A stretch of DNA of 29,847 nt from the NCBI RefSeq assembly GCF_943371255.1, contig NZ_CALRUC010000050.1, forward strand, positions 1 to 29,847, read 5' to 3'. The stretch comes from Ferrovibrio terrae_B (lineage in GTDB: Bacteria; Pseudomonadota; Alphaproteobacteria; Ferrovibrionales; Ferrovibrionaceae). Shown piece after piece: positions 23,987-29,847 of the stretch (position 1 is the stretch's first letter; every line of letters begins with the position of its first letter). Below the pieces are notes generated by a model. The model had not been told where the DNA came from. It did no database searches and saw only the letters and a program-made list of their open reading frames with translations. The translations under genes were made by a program, and so were the position numbers.

Positions 23987-26488
23987 TCAGAATTCCTGCC
24001 AGTCGTCGCCGCCAGCGGCGACAGCGGGCTTTGGGGCCGGTTTGGGTGCAGGCGCAGAAGCCGGAGCGGGCTTTGACGCCGGTTTCGGTGCCGCGGCAAC
24101 CGGTTTCGGTGCGGCGGCAGGTGTTGGCCGCGCCGCCGGAACCGCCACGGGCTTTGCAGCAGCCGGTCTTGCTGCGGCCGGCACAGCGGCAGTCATGCCG
24201 CCGCCCAGCTTGAAGAAGCCGACGAGTTCGGCCAGCTGACGGCCCTGATCGGCCAGCGACTGCGCCGAAGCCGAAGTCTCTTCCACCAGGGCACCGTTGC
24301 GCTGGGTCATCTCGTCCATGCTGCCCACGGCGGTGTTGATCTGCTCCAGGCCGGTGGCCTGCTCGCGCGAGGCCGCGGCAATCTCGGCGACGATATCGCT
24401 CACCTTCTTGATCGCCGTGACAATCTCGGTCAGCGAGGCGCCGGTCTGGTTCACCAGCGCGGCGCCGGTTTTCACCTGGGCATTGGATTCGGTGATCAAT
24501 GCCTTGATGTCCTTGGACGCATTGGCCGAACGCTGGGCCAGCGCCCGCACTTCCTGCGCCACCACGGCAAAGCCCTTGCCGGCCTCGCCCGCCCTTGCTG
24601 CCTCAACACTCGCATTCAGCGCCAGCAGGTTGGTCTGGAAGGCAATCTCGTCGATCAGCGACACGATGTCGGAAATCCGGCGCGCGCTCTCCTCGATCTG
24701 GGTCACTGCCGTGACCGCATTGGCCACCACGCTGCCACCCTTTTCCGCCGTGTCGCGCGCCGCAACCGCCAGCTGGTTTGCCGCCTGGGCATTATCCGCA
24801 TTCTGCTTCACGGTGGTGGTGATCTCATGCATCGAGGCGGCGGTTTCCTCGATGGAGGCCGCCTGCGATTCCGTGCGTTGCGCCAGATCCTGCGATCCCG
24901 AGGAAATCTCGGCCGAGGCCGTGCGCACTGTCTGGCTGCTTTCGCCCAGCTTGCCGGCGAAATCGCGCAACTGCGAGACAGTCTCGCGGGCCGCTTCGGC
25001 CAGTTCGCCGAAAGCGCCTCTGTACTGGCCCGAAGCCGTGGCGGTCAGGTCACCATGACTCAGGCCCCGCAGCACGCGGCCCAGATCGCCCAGCACATTC
25101 TGCAGTGTATCGGCCAGGCCGTTCATCTGCTGCGACAGGTCGGCGAACACGCCATCCTTGCCGGCCATATCGATGCGGCGCGACACGTCGCCCTCGCCCA
25201 CGGCGGTGCAGAACTGGGCGATCTCGCGGCTGATCGCCGCCTCGCTCTCGCGCTGCTCGGCCATACGAGCGCGTTCGGCCTCGGCACGATTGCGTTCATC
25301 GGCTTCCATGCGGGTCTTTTCATCGGCGTTGCGCTGGAAAATACCCAGTGCCTTGGCCATATCGCCGATCTCATCCGTACGGGCGCGATAGCCAATTTCT
25401 GCCGACTGGCCTTCAGCGATGCGCGTCATGGTGACGGTCATCGAGCCCAGCGGGCTGACCACACGGCGCAGGAAGAAGGCCGCACCGGCAATCAGCAGCA
25501 CTACGCCGAGGCCGGCAAGACCTGCCTCAATCATCATGTGACGCGTGCGTTCGGCAATCAGCGCATCGGCCACCTTCAGGGAATCTGCAATCGCCGCATC
25601 GCGCAGATAGCCGGCCGTGTAGAGCAGCGGATTCTGCTTGGAGCGGAAATCGGCCATGGTGAAGGGATAGGGCTCGCCCTTGTCGCTGGCGGCACGGATC
25701 GCCGCATACATCGGCGGCAGGGTTTCATAGAAGGCCTTGCGGGTTTCCTCGACCTTTGCCTTCAGCTCGGGCGACGGATCGAGCGATTCCAGGCTCATGA
25801 CGATGCGGGCCCAGATCGCATCGACCTTGCCGCTCTGCTCAGACAACAAAGTGGCGCTGGCCGGCGGGATCGGCTTGCCGGACGCAACGACATTCACCGT
25901 GGTGGTGCCGCGCACGCTGGCCTCGGCACGCATGTCGGCGGCCAGACGCGCCAGCTCTATCGGCGCGGAAACATCTTCATCAGCACGGCTGATTGCTGCA
26001 CCGATGGCATTCAGCAGTGGTACGGTATCGGTGACCACCTTGGTCAGCGCCGGCACATAGCCGTTCATTACATCGGCAGGGCGTTCGGCCATCGGCCTCG
26101 TCAGGGCGGCTTCGGTGCGCTTGCGCCAGTCATCCAGCGTCGCCTTCATCGCCTGGATACGGCGGGTGTCGATGGCGGGATGGCCCGAGGCCTGGGCCGC
26201 AGCGAGTGCGGCGGCGATGGTGTCATCGGTGGTCTTGCGCGGCTTGGCAATGAACTCGTTGTTCGCATCCATCGTCTTGGTATCGCGCAGCGCAGCGTTA
26301 TAGGCGCCGCGCTCGATGCCGAGCAGTTCGACGATGCGCAGCAGCTCGCCCTGCGTGGCAGCGAGGCCACGGGCGACGACGGCGTTCTGCCGGTCTTTAT
26401 AGGCGTCGTTGATGATCTGCCCGGCCAAGCCGAGCACGATGACGCCGATGACGGCAACGAAAACAAGAAAGCTGGCACGAATGCGCAT
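23987..26488 (-). CDS. methyl-accepting chemotaxis protein with linker and DWQEF pentapeptide
   Basis: The 833-residue receptor is a paralogue of the one at 21419 over its full length: helix 1 at about 8-27, a periplasmic helical domain of about 290 residues (ELLGIERGAYNAAL near 54-67), helix 2 at about 318-341, HAMP, a second HAMP-like region, the signalling domain, an Ala/Pro/Lys linker and a terminal DDWQEF. The signalling regions are nearly identical while the periplasmic halves have clearly diverged, so the two probably sense different ligands. The start at 26488 has AAGGGGA about 8 nt upstream. It is the first of the minus-strand receptor genes and likely leads a transcript that includes the one at 21419. 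Confidence 0.95.
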   Translation of the reverse strand: MRIRASFLVFVAVIGVIVLGLAGQIINDAYKDRQNAVVARGLAATQGELLRIVELLGIERGAYNAALRDTKTMDANNEFIAKPRKTTDDTIAAALAAAQASGHPAIDTRRIQAMKATLDDWRKRTEAALTRPMAERPADVMNGYVPALTKVVTDTVPLLNAIGAAISRADEDVSAPIELARLAADMRAEASVRGTTTVNVVASGKPIPPASATLLSEQSGKVDAIWARIVMSLESLDPSPELKAKVEETRKAFYETLPPMYAAIRAASDKGEPYPFTMADFRSKQNPLLYTAGYLRDAAIADSLKVADALIAERTRHMMIEAGLAGLGVVLLIAGAAFFLRRVVSPLGSMTVTMTRIAEGQSAEIGYRARTDEIGDMAKALGIFQRNADEKTRMEADERNRAEAERARMAEQRESEAAISREIAQFCTAVGEGDVSRRIDMAGKDGVFADLSQQMNGLADTLQNVLGDLGRVLRGLSHGDLTATASGQYRGAFGELAEAARETVSQLRDFAGKLGESSQTVRTASAEISSGSQDLAQRTESQAASIEETAASMHEITTTVKQNADNAQAANQLAVAARDTAEKGGSVVANAVTAVTQIEESARRISDIVSLIDEIAFQTNLLALNASVEAARAGEAGKGFAVVAQEVRALAQRSANASKDIKALITESNAQVKTGAALVNQTGASLTEIVTAIKKVSDIVAEIAAASREQATGLEQINTAVGSMDEMTQRNGALVEETSASAQSLADQGRQLAELVGFFKLGGGMTAAVPAAARPAAAKPVAVPAARPTPAAAPKPVAAAPKPASKPAPASAPAPKPAPKPAVAAGGDDWQEF
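24210..24879 (-). repeat. chemoreceptor signalling-domain repeat, copy 3
   Basis: Third copy of the 670-bp segment. Markers at both ends are offset from copy 1 by exactly 5389 bp, so no insertion or deletion separates the copies. Confidence 0.85.
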
Positions 26489-26710
26489 ACCGATATCCCC
26501 TTCAGGCTCGCGAACCGGAGCCGTTTCATTACGGGGACCATAGCCGAAGCTCAGGGCACGACCTAAGCGTGATTTTCTCAGGTTACCGGGAATTAATACC
26601 GGGCGCTGGTGACGCAGTGCGGTACTGCGCGCATAGGGCGAAGTGGCGTGCCGCTGTCTGCTATCCGGATACTGACGATGACGGGATGTGGCTCAGGCAG
26701 GAAGGAAACC

Positions 26711-26734
26711 GGCTGCCATCGCAAGATGGCGGCC
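26711..26734 (-). repeat. hairpin repeat, copy A
   Basis: GGCTGCCAT-CGCAAG-ATGGCGGCC forms a 9-bp stem with one G-T pair. It is nearly the reverse complement of the hairpin at 26751-26778, whose loop is the complementary CTTGCG, so the two are inverted copies of one palindrome. Confidence 0.75.
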
Positions 26735-26745
26735 CCAAGCGACAA

Positions 26746-26778
26746 AGAAAACGGCTGCCATCTTGCGATGGCAGCCGT
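26746..26778 (-). terminator. second terminator-like hairpin after ahpD (copy B of the repeat)
   Basis: On the minus strand ACGGCTGCCAT-CGCAAG-ATGGCAGCCGT is a perfect 11-bp stem, followed by TTTCTTTG. It lies just beyond the first terminator of ahpD and would act as a backup. Confidence 0.7.
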
Positions 26779-26780
26779 GG

Positions 26781-26817
26781 AAAACCGTCCGGGCGGAGGG
26801 GCGGGAAGCCCGGACGG
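26781..26817 (-). terminator. intrinsic terminator after ahpD
   Basis: On the minus strand CCGTCCGGGC (26817-26808) pairs perfectly with GCCCGGACGG (26794-26785), followed by TTTTCC. It starts 12 bp after the ahpD stop codon. Confidence 0.9.
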
Positions 26818-26829
26818 GATGCGAAATAT

Positions 26830-27396
26830 TTATTCGGCGGCGGCTGCCAGCGTGCTGGCGAGCGCGACTTCGCCATCCAGCGTCGCCGCCACTGCATGCA
26901 CCACGGCGGCGATACGCACGGCAGCCTGCACCTGTTCGGCCGAGAGGCCGCCCTTGCGCAGCTCATGCTCATGGGCCGTGAGGCACATGCCGCAGCCGTT
27001 CACGGCCGAGACCGCGAGCGACCACAATTCGAAATCGACCTTGTCGACGCCGGGCTTGCCGATGATGTTCATGCGCAGCTTGGCGGGCATGGTCTTGTAC
27101 TGGTTCTCGGCCACGCCTTCGCCCATCAGATGGACGAAGCGGTAGTAGATGTTGTTCATGCCCATGATGGCGGCAGCAGCCTTGGCGGCTTCGAACGCCT
27201 CCGGCGACAGCTTGGGCGCAAATTCGGCGACGATGGCCTGGATCACGCTGGGCTCGCGGGAGGCCAGCGCGGAGGCGATGAAGGTGCCGGCACGCTGCTG
27301 CTCGGTGAGGCCCGGCTCGGTGGCGAGCGAACCCAGGTTGAGCTTGAGATCGCGGGCATAGTCAGGCAGGCGGGTCTTCAGGCTTTCGAGGCTCAT
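26830..27396 (-). CDS. ahpD: alkyl hydroperoxide reductase AhpD-family protein
   Basis: The 188-residue helical protein has the AhpD active site: C135-G-M-C138 followed by H142 in NGCGMCLTAHEHE, and Glu123 in FELWSLAVSAVNG. AhpD proteins use the Cys pair as a thiol peroxidase or reductant that recycles AhpC with a dihydrolipoyl system (known from Mycobacterium). The mycobacterial CSHC motif has His where this protein has Met137. The ATG at 27396 has AGGAG 8 nt upstream. It follows ahpC by 98 bp and probably shares its transcript, with an inverted repeat between the genes. Strong terminators follow. Confidence 0.95.
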   Translation of the reverse strand: MSLESLKTRLPDYARDLKLNLGSLATEPGLTEQQRAGTFIASALASREPSVIQAIVAEFAPKLSPEAFEAAKAAAAIMGMNNIYYRFVHLMGEGVAENQYKTMPAKLRMNIIGKPGVDKVDFELWSLAVSAVNGCGMCLTAHEHELRKGGLSAEQVQAAVRIAAVVHAVAATLDGEVALASTLAAAAE

Positions 27397-27439
27397 AGCG
27401 AGGCTCCTTTTCTTATCGTGCAGTCAGACTGGGGAGGCT

Positions 27440-27480
27440 TTCGCCGTGTCCCGGGATGAAGCGGGGTGGGACACGGCGAA
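27440..27480 (-). other. 13-bp inverted repeat between ahpC and ahpD
   Basis: TTCGCCGTGTCCC (27440-27452) and GGGACACGGCGAA (27468-27480) are perfectly complementary around a 15-nt loop. There is no U-tract on the minus strand. It begins 14 bp after the ahpC stop. It could be a stabilising 3' structure or processing site that sets the ahpC to ahpD ratio. Confidence 0.65.
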
Positions 27481-27494
27481 CCCTTAGGCGAGGC

Positions 27495-28034
27495 TCAGGC
27501 GGCCTTGAGGACGTCTTCGCCCTTCTGCCAGTTGCAGGGGCAGAGTTCGTCGGTCTGCAGTGCGTCGAGCACGCGCAGCACTTCGGCGGGGTTACGGCCG
27601 ACGCTGAGGTCGTTCACCGAGACGAAGCGGATCACACCTTCCGGATCGACGATGAAGGTGGCGCGCAGGCAGACGCCCTCGGCCTTGTCGAGGATGCCGA
27701 GCTCCTGGCTCAGCTCGCGCTTGATGTCGGCGAGCATGGCGAACGGCAGATCCTTGAGGTCGGCGTGGTTGTTGCGCCAGGCCAGATGGACAAACTCGGA
27801 ATCGGTCGAGACGCCGTAGACGACGGTGTCGCGGTCATTGAAGTCGCCGTTGAGCTTGCCGAAGGCGGCAATCTCGGTCGGGCAGACGAAGGTGAAGTCC
27901 TTCGGCCAGAAGAACACGACCTTCCACTTGCCCTTGTCGGACTCGCTGGAGATGTCGGTGAAGGCCTTCTTCGGATCGGTGGAAACAACGGCCTTCAGGT
28001 TGAAGGCGGGAAACTTGTCGCCGATGGTCAGCAT
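27495..28034 (-). CDS. ahpC: peroxiredoxin, alkyl hydroperoxide reductase subunit AhpC
   Basis: The 179-residue 2-Cys peroxiredoxin reduces hydrogen peroxide and organic peroxides in the cytoplasm. The peroxidatic Cys51 lies in FFWPKDFTFVCPTE. The C-terminal ELCPCNW supplies Cys165 and Cys167, the double-Cys pattern seen in AhpC proteins that work with AhpD rather than AhpF. GAGGAG lies 9 nt before the ATG at 28034. It is the first gene of the ahpC-ahpD unit and is divergent from oxyR, so peroxide-induced activation by OxyR is expected. Confidence 0.97.
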   Translation of the reverse strand: MLTIGDKFPAFNLKAVVSTDPKKAFTDISSESDKGKWKVVFFWPKDFTFVCPTEIAAFGKLNGDFNDRDTVVYGVSTDSEFVHLAWRNNHADLKDLPFAMLADIKRELSQELGILDKAEGVCLRATFIVDPEGVIRFVSVNDLSVGRNPAEVLRVLDALQTDELCPCNWQKGEDVLKAA

Positions 28035-28127
28035 GGGTAAACGCTCCTCTACTTGGTCTTGGTTGCAGTCCGGGGCGGCGGGGCTGGTCAGTGCTGTCCC
28101 GCTCGCAGTGATACTTAGATGCGTTCT

Positions 28128-28150
28128 AATTATTCGGCAAACAGATAATT
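28128..28150. promoter_or_regulatory. LysR-type dyad 1 in the ahpC-oxyR intergenic region
   Basis: AATTAT-N11-ATAATT is a perfect 6-bp dyad with the T-N11-A spacing of LysR-type boxes, in an A/T-rich patch of otherwise GC-rich DNA. On the minus strand TTGCCG (28140-28135), inside it, could serve as the ahpC -35. OxyR is the obvious candidate ligand. Confidence 0.5.
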
Positions 28151-28160
28151 CCGATAGAAT

Positions 28161-28179
28161 TAATCGTCTGAGGCGATTA
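28161..28179. promoter_or_regulatory. dyad 2 in the ahpC-oxyR intergenic region
   Basis: TAATCG-N7-CGATTA is a perfect 6-bp dyad centred 31 bp, about three helical turns, from dyad 1 and ending 10 bp before the oxyR start. Binding here would fit autorepression of oxyR and, together with dyad 1, activation of ahpC by an OxyR tetramer. Confidence 0.5.
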
Positions 28180-28189
28180 TATAGCCTGC

Positions 28190-29137
28190 ATGATCAGCTC
28201 ACCTTCCCTGCGGCAGTGGCGATATCTGGTTTCCCTGGCGGAAAACCGCCATTTTGGTAAAGCGGCCGAGGCCTGTTTCGTCACCCAGTCGACCCTGTCT
28301 GCCGGCATCCAGGAGCTGGAAACCCAGCTCGATGCCGCCCTGGTCGACCGCACAAAACGCAAAGTGGTGCTGACCCCGCTCGGCGAGGAGCTGGCCGGCC
28401 GGGCCCGCGAGCTGCTGGGCCAGGCCGAGGACATGGTGCTGCTGGCGCGCGCCGCCGCGGTGCCCTTGAGCGGGCCGCTGCGGCTGGGCGTGATCCCGAC
28501 CATTTCGCCCTTCCTGCTGCCGCGCGTGCTGCCGTCGCTGCGCAAGCGCTTTCCCGACCTGCGGCTGTTCCTGCGCGAAGACCTGACCGCGCGGCTGATC
28601 GAGCAATTGCAGAATGGCAAGCTCGACCTGCTGCTGATCGCCCTGCCCTATGAAGGCGGCGCGCTGGATACCATGACGCTGTTCGACGATGACTTCCTGC
28701 TGGCCTGCCGCAACGATCATCCGCTGGCCAAGCGCAATGCCGTGAAGCTGGATGACCTGGCCGATGCGCAGCTGCTGTTGCTGGAAGACGGCCATTGCCT
28801 GCGCGATCATGCACTCGCCGCTTGCCGCTTGCCGCCGTCGTCGCGCAGAGACGGTTTCGCCGCCACCTCGCTGCACACATTGGTGCAGATGGTGGATAGC
28901 GGACTCGGCGTCACCCTGCTGCCGCAACTGGCGTTGGATGCCGGTATCCTGCGCGGCACCGATGTGGCGGCGCGGCCGCTGCAGGGCGATGATGTCGCGC
29001 GCCATATCGGCCTGGCCTGGCGACGTGGCACGCAGCGCGCCAAGGAATTCACCCTGTTCGGCGAAGCCCTGGTTGCAGCCCTGCGTCAATCAGAGGGGCG
29101 ACAGCCGGACGCATCATCACCTGCCAAGAAAGCCTGA
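28190..29137 (+). CDS. oxyR: peroxide-sensing LysR-type regulator OxyR
   Basis: The 315-residue protein has a LysR helix-turn-helix at about 7-65 (HFGKAAEACFVTQSTLSAGIQELE) and an effector domain. The redox site LLLLEDGHCLRDHALAAC matches E. coli OxyR (LMLEDGHCLRDQAMGFC). Cys203 and Cys212 keep the 9-residue spacing of Cys199 and Cys208, so the disulfide switch should be conserved. ATSLHTLVQMVDSGLGVTLLP also matches. It probably activates the divergent ahpC-ahpD genes when oxidised. The ATG at 28190 lacks a clear Shine-Dalgarno site and lies 10 bp from dyad 2. The acetyltransferase gene follows after 4 bp. Confidence 0.96.
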   Translation: MISSPSLRQWRYLVSLAENRHFGKAAEACFVTQSTLSAGIQELETQLDAALVDRTKRKVVLTPLGEELAGRARELLGQAEDMVLLARAAAVPLSGPLRLGVIPTISPFLLPRVLPSLRKRFPDLRLFLREDLTARLIEQLQNGKLDLLLIALPYEGGALDTMTLFDDDFLLACRNDHPLAKRNAVKLDDLADAQLLLLEDGHCLRDHALAACRLPPSSRRDGFAATSLHTLVQMVDSGLGVTLLPQLALDAGILRGTDVAARPLQGDDVARHIGLAWRRGTQRAKEFTLFGEALVAALRQSEGRQPDASSPAKKA

Positions 29138-29141
29138 CCGC

Positions 29142-29660
29142 ATGCCGAAGACCCTGATCCGCGTCGCCACCATCGATGACGCCGACACCATCGTGAGCCT
29201 GGTGCAGGCGCTGGCGATTTACGAGAAGGAGCCGCTGAGCAGCGTGAAGCTGACGGCTGAGGATATCCGTCGCGATGGCTTCGGTGCCGAAAAGCGCTTC
29301 GAGGCGCTGATCGCCGAGCTTGACGGCGAGCCGGTCGGCTTTGCGCTGTACTTCCATAATTACTCGACCTGGGAAGGGCGGGCCGGACTGTTCGTGGAGG
29401 ACCTTTTCGTGCTGGAGCGTGCGCGCGGCCATGGCCTCGGCCGCCAGCTGATCACCGCGCTGGCGGCAATTGCCGATGCGCGCGGCTGCCGGCGACTCGA
29501 CCTCAACGTGCTGGACTGGAATCCGACGCGCGAATTTTACCACCGCCTCGGCATTCAGCATAAGACCGAATGGCTGCCCTACCGTATGACCCAGCCGGCC
29601 CTCGCCCGCCTGGGCGATGCAGCCGATCCCGCATGGTTTCCCGGACGTCCGCAACGCTGA
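29142..29660 (+). CDS. GNAT family N-acetyltransferase, SSAT-like
   Basis: The 172-residue protein starts at the ATG at 29142, 4 bp after the oxyR stop. The in-frame extension upstream lies inside oxyR. It has the GNAT fold: IRVATIDDADTIVSLVQALAIYEKEP at the N-terminus, then VGFALYFHNYSTWEGRAGLFVEDLFV, the acetyl-CoA loop R-G-H-G-L-G-R (motif A, about 94-100), and LDLNVLDWNPTREFYHRLG (motif B). The whole pattern resembles spermidine/diamine N-acetyltransferases (SSAT), although the substrate may be another amine or amino acid. It is translationally close to oxyR and likely cotranscribed, but a role in peroxide defence is only a guess. Confidence 0.9.
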   Translation: MPKTLIRVATIDDADTIVSLVQALAIYEKEPLSSVKLTAEDIRRDGFGAEKRFEALIAELDGEPVGFALYFHNYSTWEGRAGLFVEDLFVLERARGHGLGRQLITALAAIADARGCRRLDLNVLDWNPTREFYHRLGIQHKTEWLPYRMTQPALARLGDAADPAWFPGRPQR

Positions 29661-29786
29661 CGGCAGTATGGGCTGACTGCAGTGCGGCATGAGAGTGTCG
29701 CGCGGACAAAAGCCTTTGTCGTTCAACGGCCGAGTGTGAGAGACTGAGCCCAGGCGGGAACCGCCCAGGGAGATGTCGATCCAGCC

Positions 29787-29847
29787 ATGGTCAAAAACAG
29801 GCTCGCGACCGATGCCATGATCCGCCTGCGCGCCCGCGTCGGCCTGC
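29787..29847 (+). CDS. possible start of a gene truncated by the right edge
   Basis: An ATG at 29787 opens a frame of 20 codons (MVKNRLATDAMIRLRARVGL) that runs off the window. A GGGAG at 29768-29772 is rather far upstream for a ribosome binding site. Too little is present to name a function. The interval 29661-29786 holds only a weak 6-bp hairpin (29705-29720) with no U-tract. Confidence 0.35.
   Translation, partial: MVKNRLATDAMIRLRARVGL

Larger units (their letters stand above)
26489..26829. other. 341-bp intergenic region with three hairpins
   Basis: The region lies between the start of the receptor gene (26488) and the stop of ahpD (26830). Its left part (26489-26700) should hold the receptor promoter, but I see no convincing hexamer pair and no credible gene. 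Its right part holds three successive hairpins, listed separately. Confidence 0.6.

Noticed and set aside
24827..26566. 579-codon plus-strand frame opposite the chemoreceptor gene
   Set aside because: Antisense of a clear receptor gene, with no domain and no ribosome binding site.
1..29847. CRISPR array, tRNA, rRNA, insertion sequence or prophage genes
   Set aside because: No regularly spaced direct repeats, cloverleaf-like sequence, transposase or phage-like gene was seen on either strand.

Overview
The window is GC-rich and densely coded, and looks like a chromosomal stretch from an alphaproteobacterium, probably of the Rhodospirillales type. This is inferred from gene content: a MaeB-type malic enzyme beside mutS, GTCATGCCCGGG-type intergenic palindromes, OxyR with ahpC-ahpD, a mini-ykkC (guanidine-II) element before an SMR gene, and several chemoreceptors with Ala/Pro/Lys tails. 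No rRNA, tRNA, phage, insertion sequence or CRISPR array was recognised.

Layout. 1-579 (-): partial lipoprotein gene running off the left edge. 736-3393 (-): mutS, divergent from maeB (3556-5832, +), which ends in a strong terminator. 5922-12423: two exported serine hydrolases of the beta-lactamase/esterase fold, two paralogous periplasmic binding proteins of the branched-chain/amide type, and a GntR/FCD regulator on the minus strand whose likely operator lies in the divergent intergenic region. 12513-16222 (+): livH-livM-livG-livF, the only permease and ATPase set for both binding proteins. Together these look like a regulated periplasmic hydrolysis and uptake system of unknown substrate. 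16307-17717 (+): an SPFH (QmcA-like) and NfeD pair.

17727-18047 (-) is a Gdx-type guanidinium exporter preceded by a two-hairpin guanidine-II riboswitch and a plausible promoter. 18177-26488 (-) holds three large chemoreceptor genes, a PAS_5-type protein and a small exported rhodanese-like protein lacking the usual cysteine. The chemoreceptors share a gapless stretch of about 670 bp in their signalling domains but differ in their sensor domains. Two end in a DWQEF pentapeptide on a flexible linker. In the third, this tail lies in frame beyond a stop codon and has decayed.

26830-29660 is a peroxide defence locus: ahpC-ahpD (-), divergent from oxyR (+), which is followed 4 bp later by a GNAT acetyltransferase gene. 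Two dyads lie in the ahpC-oxyR intergenic region, and three hairpins follow ahpD. The right edge may hold the first codons of another gene.

The most notable observations are: the decayed chemoreceptor tail; the riboswitch and exporter pair; complementary degeneracy in LivF and LivG that would fall in the same composite ATP site; and the coupling of two hydrolases and two binding proteins to one transporter under a GntR regulator.
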